NCBI GenBank assembly: GCA_947503275.1
Contig: CANNCZ010000001.1
Span: 1,674,001 to 1,738,000, forward strand
Source of the DNA: an uncultured Erythrobacter sp.
Lineage (GTDB): Bacteria > Pseudomonadota > Alphaproteobacteria > Sphingomonadales > Sphingomonadaceae
Reading direction: 5' to 3'
Length of the DNA: 64,000 nucleotides
The notes under the pieces are model-generated. The model did no database searches. It saw only the letters and a program-made list of their open reading frames with translations, and was not told where the DNA came from. Position numbers and translations under genes: made by a program. This document shows, in pieces, positions 26,119 through 34,369 of this stretch; position 1 is the first letter of the stretch, and every line of letters starts with the position of its first letter.

Positions 26119-26525
26119 GTGTAGGCACCCCGGCCACTTGCTACGAGCTTGCCCTCAGGGCCAGTAATGTGCGTCTCTGCAACAGATATCTGCCGCCCAA
26201 TCTTCACAATACGCCCGGTCGCAGTGAGCGGTCCTGATGTGGCTGGACGATGATAATCGACCCTTAGATCGGCGGTGGCTTTGACCTTCGCCCCCATCGC
26301 AAGGAGAGTGTAAAGTCCAGTAAGGTCGATAAGAGACGCCAAAACGCCCCCATGAGCGGCGCCTAGCATGGGGTTGGAAACAATCTCCTCGCGCCATGGC
26401 ATTAGGAGCTGAAGCTGATCGGCGGAATATGATTGTATCTCAAGGCCTAGCCACTGGTGAAAGGGTGCAATGCGCAGCATCTCTTCCAGCTGTTCGCGCT
26501 CAATAGCGATCGGCTCTTCTGTCAT
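26112..26525 (-). CDS. PaaI-like hotdog-fold thioesterase
   Basis: A 137-residue hotdog protein with the family signature GAAHGGVLASLIDLTG, in which the HGG segment and the following Asp/Thr take part in acyl-CoA hydrolysis. It overlaps both neighbours by 4 to 7 bases. The substrate is probably an acyl- or aryl-CoA. Placed between an alpha/beta hydrolase and an efflux pump under a MarR regulator, it suggests a pathway that processes and exports an aromatic or fatty acid-like compound, but the compound cannot be named. Confidence 0.87.
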   Translation of the reverse strand: MTEEPIAIEREQLEEMLRIAPFHQWLGLEIQSYSADQLQLLMPWREEIVSNPMLGAAHGGVLASLIDLTGLYTLLAMGAKVKATADLRVDYHRPATSGPLTATGRIVKIGRQISVAETHITGPEGKLVASGRGAYTC

Positions 26526-27409
26526 GATGCCTTTGCCTCCAAACCATGATGGCCTGTGAGAAATCCGACAATCGCAGCTGAAAATGCATCATTGGAATCT
26601 CCAACAACCATGTGCGTTGCGCCTGCAATGTCCGTGTATTCGGCATGAGGGACGAGTTCACGCAGGTGCGCGACTGACTCCTCAGAAACTAGATCGCTCG
26701 ACCCGCCCCGGATTAGATGGAGCGGTAGCGACAAATTTGCCGCCGCTTGGCTCAGCCCTTCAAACTGTCTTTCCTGATGATCTGGAGCCAAGCGCTGGTC
26801 ATTCATGATGTTGCGGATGAACATTGGATCCCAGTGCCAATAGAAGCGGCCATCGTCCTTTTGCCGCAGATAATGTTTGAGGTTACCTCCAGCCCCGCGC
26901 TTCTGGCGATGCGGCATGTAACTGGCGATAATTTCCGCCGCCTCTTCCGCGGAAGCAAACCCGCGATCAATATGCTTCTCCATGAAGCCCACCACGCGCA
27001 TGACCCCGCTTGGCTCCATCCGTGGCGCGATGTCCACCAGAGTGAGCGAGGCGAAGCTACCCGAAGCAAGTTCACCCTCGGCAATCATGCCTGCAAGCCC
27101 GCCAAGCGAAGCACCGACAACCGCAGGTTTGCAATCCAGCTGGGACGCAATCGCAACGAGATCGGAAGCAAAGTCACGAAGGTCATAGGAGCCGTCTTCA
27201 GACCATGCGCTGTCGCCATGGCCGCGCAAATCAAGCGCAATGACACGGAAGCCAGCCGAGGTGAGTTCACCAGTGACACGCTTCCAGGCGCGGCGGGTCT
27301 GCCCACCACCATGCGCAAGCAAGACAGGCAGTCCTATTTCACTTCCTGAGACTTCGGCGGCAAGCTTGATCGCGGCATGGCCTCTGATGGTTTGAACTTT
27401 AATCGGCAT
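26522..27409 (-). CDS. Alpha/beta-fold hydrolase
   Basis: A 295-residue serine hydrolase: oxyanion segment LLAHGGGQTRRAW, nucleophile elbow GASLGG (Ser at about 101), a cap region, and the catalytic His near the C-terminus in GATHMVVGD. First gene of the operon with the thioesterase and the RND pump, divergent from a MarR gene across an operator-rich gap of about 65 bases. Substrate unknown; esters or acylated toxic compounds are plausible. Confidence 0.9.
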   Translation of the reverse strand: MPIKVQTIRGHAAIKLAAEVSGSEIGLPVLLAHGGGQTRRAWKRVTGELTSAGFRVIALDLRGHGDSAWSEDGSYDLRDFASDLVAIASQLDCKPAVVGASLGGLAGMIAEGELASGSFASLTLVDIAPRMEPSGVMRVVGFMEKHIDRGFASAEEAAEIIASYMPHRQKRGAGGNLKHYLRQKDDGRFYWHWDPMFIRNIMNDQRLAPDHQERQFEGLSQAAANLSLPLHLIRGGSSDLVSEESVAHLRELVPHAEYTDIAGATHMVVGDSNDAFSAAIVGFLTGHHGLEAKAS

Positions 27410-27427
27410 AACTATCAGTTCCTATAT

Positions 27428-27456
27428 TGTAAATCATTTTACAGTAAAGTACTTTA
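27428..27456. promoter_or_regulatory. Two palindromic operator candidates for the MarR regulator
   Basis: TGTAAATCATTTTACA (27428-27443) is a 6-bp inverted repeat with a 4-base centre, and TAAAGTACTTTA (27445-27456) is a perfect 12-bp palindrome. Both lie in the gap between the divergent MarR and hydrolase starts, where a MarR dimer would control both directions. Confidence 0.7.
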
Positions 27457-27475
27457 TTTTTCTCAGCCCGGTGGT

Positions 27476-27961
27476 ATGGCTGACCACATGGAAATCAATT
27501 TGGACAAAGACGCTGATGCAGCCGCAGAGAGCTTTCTGACTGACACCGATCGGTTCGTTTTTTTGCTGGAGGACGTAACCTCGCGATTGCGGCGCAACTT
27601 TGATCTTTCAGTCGAGCAGTTTGGCCTCACTCGCACGCAGTGGCGCACTTTGGCCTATGTTTACCGGACACCTGGAATGACTCAGACGCAGCTAGCAAAG
27701 CGGCTAGACCTAGAACGCGCCAGTATTGGTCAGGCAATCGATAGGCTTGAGAAAATGGAGCTGGTCGAACGACGAAGTGCGCAAAATGATCGGCGCGTGT
27801 GGCATGTACACCTGCTGCCTGCTGCAATTGAGTTACTGCCAGCATTGCGCAAGGAGGCAGACGCCACCTATGAAAGGCTTCTCTCTGGTTTAGGTCTCAA
27901 CGATCTTGAGCGCTTCGGTAAAGCCCTAGCAAAGATGCGTGATAACCTTGATATCGATTAG
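27476..27961 (+). CDS. MarR-family transcriptional regulator
   Basis: A 161-residue winged-helix regulator: recognition region MTQTQLAKRLDLERASIGQA followed by the wing VERRSAQNDRRVWHVHL. I chose ATG 27476 because a longer in-frame version begins at 27377 inside the hydrolase gene and would include the operator palindromes; ATG 27488 is another possibility. It likely represses the divergent hydrolase-thioesterase-pump operon and itself, released by a small phenolic or similar ligand, as is usual for the family. Confidence 0.9.
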   Translation: MADHMEINLDKDADAAAESFLTDTDRFVFLLEDVTSRLRRNFDLSVEQFGLTRTQWRTLAYVYRTPGMTQTQLAKRLDLERASIGQAIDRLEKMELVERRSAQNDRRVWHVHLLPAAIELLPALRKEADATYERLLSGLGLNDLERFGKALAKMRDNLDID

Positions 27962-28051
27962 GCGCTCGTTTGCAGGGTCCGTGGCCACCAGCGGTGCTGG
28001 CCTACGTGAACTTCTGCTTCTGGGTCGATAGGCGAATGTCGGCTTCTAGCG

Positions 28052-29215
28052 CTAACTCTCGAAGAGCTGACTTCTTATCTCGGCTCCCACCGACTCAGCA
28101 GTTTCTAACAGGCAGGCATCATCGAGGTGCGCGTATCTTGCGGTAGTTCCCACGTCGCCATGACCAAGCAAGCTGCCGATCATCGGCAGCGTTTCGGACG
28201 AACGAGCGGCAAGGCTCGCATAGTTGTGCCGCAGGTCGTGTAATCTGACATCCTCGATGCCCGCTTCGACCCTCAGCATGCGCCAGAACCATTCGATTGC
28301 GGAGACGGGCAGCACATCGAACTGGAAGACGCGCTCATGGCTCTTTCTGCGCGGCAAGCAATCAATAACTGCCCTCGCCTCTTTACCAAGCCAAACGACA
28401 CGTGGTCCTGCCTTTGAGTCGGTCAGCTTTAGTTTGCGCCCCTGCACCTCGCCCCACGTGAGGTTGAGGATTTCGCCGCGCCGACACCCGGTCAAAGCGA
28501 GTAGCGAAATTACCGCCACCTCATTGGGGTTGTCCGCCCGATGCCGTGCTAGCGCTTCTCCAAGACGGGCCATTTCGGCTTGGCTCAAGAATCGCTCGAT
28601 CTTTCGCCCTTTGTTGCGCTTCACGCCACGAAAGGGGTTTGAGTGCTCGGGTAGATAGCCCCATGCTTCGGCCTTCCCGAACATCGCCTTCAGTATTTCC
28701 ATAGCACGGTTGGCCGCGCCCGGTCCTGCCGAGCGTGTTAGCATTGCATGCCAGCGCACAGCGTCAGCATGGCTGATCTCGTCGATGAACTTTCCGGCGA
28801 ACGCATGTTCCAAGTGCGTTCGACGGTAGATGTCATGTATCTCAAGAGTGGATGGCTTCCAGGTTGGAGCCGCCACCTCCCAATAGTGCCGAAGAAAGGA
28901 AGCATAGGTCGGCGTCTTCTTTCCGCGTTGCTTCTTGTCCGCCGGGTTCTGGCCCAATTCGATCCTCAAGATGAGGCGACGCGCAACATCCTTGGCGATC
29001 CGCTCGGTTACAATAGCCGCATCGCCGATTGTGATAAGTCTCTGCTTTCCGCCCATCGTGCGCTGCAGAACGTAACTCTTCCTGCCAGACGGATGGATAC
29101 GTTCGCCAAAACCGGGAAGGACGTAGTCGAACTTTGTGCGGCGCTTTCCAACATCACCCGGAACGATGCGCGCCAGCTCCTCGGCAAGGATGCGCTTGAG
29201 ATCATAGCTGGTCAT
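28052..29215 (-). CDS. Tyrosine recombinase A of the tandem pair
   Basis: A 387-residue integrase. The catalytic domain shows the first Arg in TGCRRGEIL, HDLRHNYAS (His-x-x-Arg), LGHGDVGTTARYAHL with the second His and the nucleophile Tyr. The N-terminal part has a DUF4102-like beta fold and an SAM-like core-binding domain. It overlaps the upstream recombinase by 4 bases (ATGA), so both are made together. Two overlapping recombinases at an element end suggest a heterodimeric or divided integration reaction. Confidence 0.93.
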   Translation of the reverse strand: MTSYDLKRILAEELARIVPGDVGKRRTKFDYVLPGFGERIHPSGRKSYVLQRTMGGKQRLITIGDAAIVTERIAKDVARRLILRIELGQNPADKKQRGKKTPTYASFLRHYWEVAAPTWKPSTLEIHDIYRRTHLEHAFAGKFIDEISHADAVRWHAMLTRSAGPGAANRAMEILKAMFGKAEAWGYLPEHSNPFRGVKRNKGRKIERFLSQAEMARLGEALARHRADNPNEVAVISLLALTGCRRGEILNLTWGEVQGRKLKLTDSKAGPRVVWLGKEARAVIDCLPRRKSHERVFQFDVLPVSAIEWFWRMLRVEAGIEDVRLHDLRHNYASLAARSSETLPMIGSLLGHGDVGTTARYAHLDDACLLETAESVGAEIRSQLFES

Positions 29216-30459
29216 GCGGTCATCATCCCCATTGAGTTTGCGAGGCTGGAACAGATGCGGTCGGCGCTTTCCGAAATCACTTCGTCGGCGAGATGCGCGT
29301 ACCGCGCTGTCGTTTCAGGCAGCGCGTGGCCAAGCAGCTTGCCAATGGTCGCAAGCGGTATCCCTTTCGCGATGGCCACCGAAGCAAAGCTGTGACGCAG
29401 ATCGTGCAGGCGCACATCGGGCAAGGCTGCCTTGCGCCTGATCTTCTCCCAGTGCTGGCCCAGGTTGATCGGCGCCTCGCGATACATTGCTGGGAACACG
29501 AGCTGATCGTCTCCGCGCTGTTGCAGCCCATCGAGCACAGCGATTGCCTGCGAATTCAGGTAGATCGTCTTCGGTCCGGTTTTGCTGTCAGGCAATGCAA
29601 GGCGCGGAAATTGGACGTAGCGCCAGCGCAATGTCGCAATCTCTGAAACCCGTGCACCGGTATAGATCAGCATCAGCAAAGCTGGGACCACGAATTCATT
29701 CGCGCCATCGTGTTCTGCTAAGACCTTGCCGAGCCTTCGATATTCATCGGCTGAAAGATATCGTTCCGGCAAGTCCCGCTTGAAGCGAGAGACGCCGCGA
29801 CAAGGGTTGGTGTTCTTCTTGCGGTATCCAAGCTTCTCAGCATATTGCATGATAACCGACATGACAGGGATGCTGCGATTGAAGGCTCCTCCCACGTCAG
29901 CCATGCTATCTCGCCAGCGATTGATGTCAGCCCGTTCAATCGCGTCGACAGAGAGTGTTCCAAACCTTGGGATCAACCGCTTGTCGATATAGGCCCGTGA
30001 TGCATCGCGCGTGGACGGTTTCCAATGCGGCGAATAGTCGAGCCAGAATTCCTCGGCGAAGTCTGCAAAGAGCGGAGCCTTTTGCCTCTCCGGAGCGGTA
30101 GGAAGATCGGCAAGCGTTGTCTTGATTAGCAATCTGCGCGCGGCAGCGCGCGCGGCGGGTGCGCCCAGCGCCCCTGCCGCCACTCCCGCGCTTCCCAAAG
30201 TCACCATCCGCTGCACGCCTCGCGGCCTGTGCTTCACGACCCAGGTGAGGTGCCCCGACTTGCGCTTACGAAGTCCGAAGCCGGGCAGCTCGGTATCCCA
30301 AGTGATACCGACAGGAAGCGACTTTCGCCGCGCAACAAAGCCGGTCAGTTTTAGATGGTGGGATTGCCTGCGGCGGGATACTGCTGCGCCTTGGCTACCA
30401 CCTGATTGCTCGCCCCTTCGGACAAACAATACCTCTGTTTCGTCGTGCTTTTTTGCCAT
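29212..30459 (-). CDS. Tyrosine recombinase B of the tandem pair
   Basis: A 415-residue integrase related to its partner. Catalytic residues: Arg in YTGARVSEIATL, HDLRHSFAS, LGHALPETTARYAHL with the nucleophile Tyr. Its start codon lies 13 bases from the right copy of the 19-bp direct repeat, the usual position of an integrase relative to its attachment site. Confidence 0.93.
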   Translation of the reverse strand: MAKKHDETEVLFVRRGEQSGGSQGAAVSRRRQSHHLKLTGFVARRKSLPVGITWDTELPGFGLRKRKSGHLTWVVKHRPRGVQRMVTLGSAGVAAGALGAPAARAAARRLLIKTTLADLPTAPERQKAPLFADFAEEFWLDYSPHWKPSTRDASRAYIDKRLIPRFGTLSVDAIERADINRWRDSMADVGGAFNRSIPVMSVIMQYAEKLGYRKKNTNPCRGVSRFKRDLPERYLSADEYRRLGKVLAEHDGANEFVVPALLMLIYTGARVSEIATLRWRYVQFPRLALPDSKTGPKTIYLNSQAIAVLDGLQQRGDDQLVFPAMYREAPINLGQHWEKIRRKAALPDVRLHDLRHSFASVAIAKGIPLATIGKLLGHALPETTARYAHLADEVISESADRICSSLANSMGMMTA

Positions 30460-30471
30460 CTCATGCAGCTA

Positions 30472-30490
30472 CCGCTGCGTACGGTGTGCT
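30472..30490. repeat. Right copy of the 19-bp direct repeat (candidate att site)
   Basis: CCGCTGCGTACGGTGTGCT, identical to 10331-10349, immediately upstream of recombinase B. The sequence after it (accgttttcc) differs from that after the left copy except for scattered bases. Confidence 0.7.
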
Positions 30491-30868
30491 ACCGTTTTCC
30501 CACTGCGAGGTCTAAGTCCAGAAACGACAGAGAATGGGTTTTGAACGGGCATTGGCATCTGTGCCGATCGAGCGAAAGCAACAGCCCGGGACGCTGAAGC
30601 GAACCGCAAGCGCCAGTTCGGAAGCAAGCATCCCAACCAAGACGCACCCCTGATAAGCTGACGGCAAAAGAAGCGCGTGCGAGATAAGGGAGCGGGGTTT
30701 GTCGCTCCCGTCAGCCTCGCGCCGCTTCGACCCGTTGGCGCTCAGGAGTGCATGCGGGGCCCGGACCAAATACGCCGCGCCCGCAGGAGCGCCGCCGCAG
30801 GTGGTGCGGGACCGAGCGCGTCACCAGCACCGCTCCTTACTACTCTCTCCTCTTCCAGCAGCGAACAC
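30491..30868. other. Noncoding region between the nested element and the main leading region
   Basis: No supported gene. A hairpin GGAGCG/CGCTCC with an 8-base loop lies near 30691-30710. The stretch is GC-rich and would hold flanking host-element sequence of the integration site. Confidence 0.4.
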
Positions 30869-30904
30869 AAAAAAGGGGCAGGAACCGTCACCGGCTCCCG
30901 CCCC
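30869..30904 (-). terminator. Rho-independent terminator of the 73-residue gene, copy 2
   Basis: On the minus strand a nearly perfect 13-bp stem (GGGGC, two G-T pairs, GGA, CCG on the 5' arm) with a GTGA tetraloop is followed by TTTTTT. It lies 10 bases after the stop codon. Confidence 0.85.
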
Positions 30905-30913
30905 ATCGGACGT

Positions 30914-31135
30914 TCAGAACTCGTCGAGCATTGCGCCGTGCACCGTGTGCACAACCCGGCTGGCCAGATGCGCCGGCAAGGCGTTGTAGTCACCCTCGTC
31001 CAGGGCGAAGTATCCTAGGTCATTATCTTCCACGACGTGCTGGTCGAAGAAGCTGTGCAAGGCCCGCCGTTCGGCAGTGGCCAGTGCTTCGAAGTAGCTG
31101 TTCGAGTTTGATTGAATCGATGCAAGCGCAGTCAT
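30914..31135 (-). CDS. Small conserved leading-region protein, copy 2 (73 residues)
   Basis: Homologue of the protein at 10811-11032, same length, with the conserved body AERRALHSFFDQH..ED.DLGY and ALDEGDYNALPAHLA. I chose ATG 31135 because AGGAGGATTTC precedes it directly; upstream extension is GC-rich noncoding leader. No known fold is recognised. Its fixed place beside ssb in both modules is the best clue to its role in establishing transferred DNA. Confidence 0.82.
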   Translation of the reverse strand: MTALASIQSNSNSYFEALATAERRALHSFFDQHVVEDNDLGYFALDEGDYNALPAHLASRVVHTVHGAMLDEF

Positions 31136-31330
31136 GAAATCCTCCTGATATCTGTCGGTAAGACGACAGGAGGAAGGCAGATGGGTGTGTGGCTGGCGGG
31201 TCAGGGATCGCCCGGCTGGGCGACCGCCAAGCGGCGGTGGGGGCAACGATTTTGTCGGACTGCAGCGAAGCGAAGGGACGGCAAAATGGTGGGGCCCCGC
31301 CGTCCTTGACGCGCCAGCTGCACGCCCATC
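31136..31330 (-). promoter_or_regulatory. Structured leader upstream of the 73-residue gene, copy 2
   Basis: Homologous to 11033-11235. Helices in plus-strand coordinates: CTGTCG/CGACAG at 31152-31169 next to the AGGAGG; TCGCCC/GGGCGA at 31208-31223; CCGCC/GGCGG at 31224-31237; ATTTTG (31249-31254) with CAAAAT (31282-31287). The loops differ from copy 1 while the stems are kept or improved. Confidence 0.55.
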
Positions 31331-31478
31331 ATCCTTGAAAGTCCGTGAGCCAAACTCCCCTCCCGTTCGATCTCAGGTGTTCGCGAAAACCAAGGGGAAA
31401 TCGCTTTCCTACAGGACGGGTGATAGTCCACGTCAGCCGAGGAGAGGGTCATCGGAGGGGAAGAAAGAAGTATCCTCA

Positions 31479-31739
31479 ATGCCATCGAAACGAAGCGCTG
31501 TAGCCGCACTCCAGAAACTGGAGGCCGACAGGCTGGCACTCGACCAACGTCAGAAAGAACTCGAGAAACAGGCTGCCATTGAACTGGGCCAGGTTATTCT
31601 TGGAACGGGGATAGAGACCTTCTCAAAGAGGGGCCTATCCGAAGTTGCAAATGAGCTCGGAAAACTAGGCGAAGAAGAAGCCATAAAGCGGCTGTTTCAA
31701 AAGCCAGCCTCCGCATCACGCACAGCTCAAAGCCACTGA
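31479..31739 (+). CDS. Small coiled-coil protein, TraC/DUF6437-like, low-certainty family
   Basis: An 86-residue protein beginning MPSKRSAVAALQKLEADR: a charged amphipathic helix of about 35 residues, then a compact stretch GQVILGTGIETFSKRGLSEVANEL. This layout resembles small conjugal-transfer TraC-like proteins found in plasmids of the group, but I am not certain. It is the only gene on the plus strand in the leading region and is absent from copy 1 of the module, where the matching interval is too short. It ends against the SSB terminator. Confidence 0.6.
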   Translation: MPSKRSAVAALQKLEADRLALDQRQKELEKQAAIELGQVILGTGIETFSKRGLSEVANELGKLGEEEAIKRLFQKPASASRTAQSH

Positions 31740-31752
31740 AAGTGAATACGAG

Positions 31753-31786
31753 AAAGGGCCCTGTCCCGTTTGGACAGAGCCCTTTC
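31753..31786. terminator. Bidirectional terminator between ssb copy 2 and the small coiled-coil gene
   Basis: AAAGGGC, CTGTCC, a short loop, GGACAG and GCCCTTT form a strong stem with A- and T-rich flanks on both sides, so it can serve both convergent genes. Confidence 0.8.
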
Positions 31787-31808
31787 TTGGGCGGCTGGAT
31801 GGCTGAGA

Positions 31809-32207
31809 TCAGTCGATTTCGGGAGCATCCTTGTTCTCGTCGTTCTCGCCGGAGCCATTGCCCCTTGAGAGGAAGTCGACCTTGTCGGCGAGGATCTCTG
31901 TGCCGTAGCGTGTGACCCCGTCCTTGTCTTCCCATTGGGTGTAGTGGATGCGGCCTTGGACGGAAACCAGCTGGCCCTTGGAGCAGAACTGTCCGACGGT
32001 CTTGGCGAGGCCATTGAAGCAGGTCACACGGTGGAATTCGCTTTCTTTTGCGGTGTAGCCGTTCTCGTCTTTGTAGGTCTTCCCGTCCTTGTCCCTTGCA
32101 GGGCGATCGGTGACGACAGTGATCCCGGTGACATTGGTGCCGCCCTTGGTCTCGCGGGTGTCCGGATCGCGGGCGATGCGGCCGGTGAGGATTGCGATAT
32201 TGGTCAT
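31809..32207 (-). CDS. ssb: Single-stranded DNA-binding protein, copy 2
   Basis: A 132-residue OB-fold SSB, near-identical to copy 1 over residues 1-115; the acidic linker differs (SGENDENKDAPEID). The 3' flank holds a terminator hairpin and the 5' flank a conserved 250-base leader. This is presumably the resident copy of the larger element, since it is followed by the full set of leading-region genes. Confidence 0.94.
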   Translation of the reverse strand: MTNIAILTGRIARDPDTRETKGGTNVTGITVVTDRPARDKDGKTYKDENGYTAKESEFHRVTCFNGLAKTVGQFCSKGQLVSVQGRIHYTQWEDKDGVTRYGTEILADKVDFLSRGNGSGENDENKDAPEID

Positions 32208-32460
32208 GATCTTAGTTCCTTCAGTTCCTCAAACCGGAGACCATCTCCGGCTTGCGAACATCCAGAAGAAGCAGGGCATGGGAGGACTGCACCGCAGGAG
32301 CGAAGCTCTAAGGGGAACCTGTTCATGACGGGTGGTGCGGGCAGGCAGCGCAGCTGCCAACACGGCCGGAAAGGAACGGGTTGCGGCTCCTCAGCTGACC
32401 TGGTTCAGGACTGTTCGCGAAGAAAGCCGGATGGGTATCGGGTGCGGGTCTGAAGGCTCG
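32208..32460 (-). promoter_or_regulatory. Conserved SSB leader with hairpin, copy 2
   Basis: Nearly identical to 11740-11995, with the stem CCGGAGA/TCTCCGG at 32234-32250. Only scattered substitutions separate the two copies across about 250 bases. Confidence 0.55.
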
Positions 32461-32476
32461 CGTGACCCCGCTTCAA

Positions 32477-32746
32477 TCAACCTACACCATCGCCTCCCGA
32501 TGCCGCCAGGAGATCCATGAAGTTGCGCGCAGCCTCCCGGTCTTCCTCGTTGTCGAACGCCACGTCGAGGTCGGGGGCGGACCCGAACATGTGCAAGAAC
32601 GACCACAGTGCAAAGCGCTTGCCCCTGTCTTGCTCGAGACCGAGGTCGACCCGGCAATGCTCGATCCCGGCCGCCAAAGTGTCTGGCGCCACGTTAGACA
32701 AATTGGTCGAGGCAAAGTAGCGAAGAAGAAGATCATCGAGTTGCAT
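32477..32746 (-). CDS. 89-residue leading-region protein, unrecognised
   Basis: A small acidic helical protein (starting MQLDDLLLRYFAST) with the conserved end DREAARNFMDLLAAS. A broken copy lies at 12009-12175. There is no clear ribosome site before the ATG, so the start is uncertain. It lies upstream of ssb in both modules. Function unknown. Confidence 0.65.
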   Translation of the reverse strand: MQLDDLLLRYFASTNLSNVAPDTLAAGIEHCRVDLGLEQDRGKRFALWSFLHMFGSAPDLDVAFDNEEDREAARNFMDLLAASGGDGVG

Positions 32747-33070
32747 TGCCGATCTTGTAGCTTGGAAAATCGGATGCGGGAACGATAAGTGCCGCGCCGC
32801 AGTTTTCAGTAACCGCGTCCGTCCAGGAAGATTGCTGCACAGGCGCGCTGGTTACGCGCGATGAGCAATGAAGCTGTTCAGAGGCGTATCCATTCGGGCA
32901 TTTCATAACCCTACAATGGAATTGATTGCGTTCGGTACTCCCCTGCCATTGCGACCCGTAGGACTCGGAGCAGCAATGAGTTCTGCGCCTCATGGGCGGC
33001 CTTGAATGGGGCCGCCCTTCTTCGGCGATTGGGAATTGATCATCCGAGAGGTCTAGTTGCTCTTTCCCCG
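32747..33070. other. Noncoding gap in the leading region
   Basis: No supported gene, repeat or terminator. It separates the 89-residue gene from the DUF2493 gene and may hold the promoter of the former. Confidence 0.4.
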
Positions 33071-34003
33071 TCAAGCGGGACTAGTGCCCAACGGCCCGCG
33101 ACGATCAACAACCGTGATGCGCTGCTTCTTGGCTTCGATCACGAGGCGTTCGGTCACGCCGTTGCCCGGAAATGCCACCACATAGCGAGGGCTGAGACCA
33201 AGCATTTGCTCGTTGCGCTTGAACCCTGCACGAGCACCCAAACGACGCTCAAGCCCGAATGTGAGCTGTTGCACTTCGTGGCGCTCGGCCCAGGATGCGG
33301 CCAGTCTGTCGGCTCCCTTACCGTCGCCGCCGTGTACGAGAAACATGTCAGGAACGACCTCGCGCACCCTGTCGAGTGTAGCCCAGATGTTCGCCGCGTA
33401 AGTCTTGGCGTCGGCCTCGCATTCGAAACGGTTGCGACCACCGGCAAAGACCACCGGAGTACCCTCGGGAGAATGTGCAGCCTGACGACGCTCCTTGCGT
33501 ACGCGCAAAAAGTCGCGGGCATCAATCACGGCCGATGTCATGTTCTTCGAGTGGCGCGCACGCGATCCCGATACGGGCTTCCACGAGGAACCGGTTTCGT
33601 CGCGATAGAGACCTGCTGCAACCTCACGCATCTGCTCGAACACCTGCATGCTGGCTTCAGCAGACTGGGCACGCAGGGTTTGTTCCTGGAGGTTTGACGA
33701 ATGCACTTCGGACCCGTCGGCGGATGCCAATAGGGCGCGGATTTCATCCGAGGCCCGATCTACTTGGGTCGACTTGCGGCTGGCTGCACGGTGAAAGAGA
33801 TTGACGAAGCCCCAAGCGAGATCCTCGGCGTCGGCCTCGAGCGCGGTGTCGGCAAACAGCGCGAACAGATCGGACCAGACTGCTCCGAGCGTGTGAGACA
33901 TGGCGTCCTCGCAAGGGAAGTCGGATCCGTTGAATGGGGCAGGCGTGATCGAGAAGCCGGATAGATCGAGGCCGGCAAGCTGGGTGGCGAAATTGTCATA
34001 CAT
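33071..34003 (-). CDS. DUF2493 (SLOG-superfamily) protein of conjugative elements
   Basis: A 310-residue protein. The C-terminal 130 residues form a Rossmann-like SLOG domain with VVFAGGRNRF at its start and LVHGGDGKGADRLAASWAE as the nucleotide-binding loop, the DUF2493 pattern; such domains bind nucleotide-derived ligands. The N-terminal part is unique to the group. ATG 34003 was chosen because CAGGAGGACTAAAGAT precedes it; the upstream extension is noncoding leader. Common in leading regions of alphaproteobacterial plasmids; role unknown. Confidence 0.85.
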   Translation of the reverse strand: MYDNFATQLAGLDLSGFSITPAPFNGSDFPCEDAMSHTLGAVWSDLFALFADTALEADAEDLAWGFVNLFHRAASRKSTQVDRASDEIRALLASADGSEVHSSNLQEQTLRAQSAEASMQVFEQMREVAAGLYRDETGSSWKPVSGSRARHSKNMTSAVIDARDFLRVRKERRQAAHSPEGTPVVFAGGRNRFECEADAKTYAANIWATLDRVREVVPDMFLVHGGDGKGADRLAASWAERHEVQQLTFGLERRLGARAGFKRNEQMLGLSPRYVVAFPGNGVTERLVIEAKKQRITVVDRRGPLGTSPA

Positions 34004-34369
34004 ATCTTTAGTCCTCCTGAGACCGGCGAATGCCGACGGAGGAAGTTCCGCGCGGGCCCGTTCGCCGTGTCCGAAAAGGACCGGGATAAGAGACCACCGC
34101 ACCGCGTCAGCGGGAAACCCCGCAAGGCAAGGCTGGCGTGGGCCACACGGGCCGCAGCCTTGCGCGGGTTGCTGTGGGACCTGACCGGTCCAGGGCACGA
34201 GGACCAGCGAACAGGCTGTGCGGGATCGTGTCGGAGTGGCGCAGGAGTTGTCTGGGAGTGATCCAGGATCGGTCCGGGAGCGCTCGGCCAGACCGAATTG
34301 ACTCGGTGTGAAGGCAAGTGCCAGTACGTGCGGGCTGGCTGACAGAGTTGCTCAAGTTAAGTCTCTTAT
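34004..34369 (-). promoter_or_regulatory. Leader of the DUF2493 gene
   Basis: About 366 noncoding bases. CGGC/GCCG at 34024-34035 makes a small hairpin directly before the AGGAGG of the DUF2493 gene, the same layout as in the SSB and 73-residue leaders. The rest is GC-rich without other structure that I can support; the ArdC gene ends at its far side. Confidence 0.4.

Larger units (their letters stand above)
10331..30490. mobile_element. Nested 20.1-kb integrative element carrying Hachiman, a STAND nuclease and an efflux operon
   Basis: Bounded by exact 19-bp direct repeats with two overlapping tyrosine recombinase genes at the right end reading inwards, the usual layout of integrase next to attachment site. 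Cargo: a second leading-region module (small protein, SSB, truncated third gene), HamA/HamB, an Mrr/STAND protein and a MarR-regulated hydrolase-thioesterase-RND operon. It sits between the relaxase operon and the main leading region of the larger element in the tRNA-Leu gene. Confidence 0.62.
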
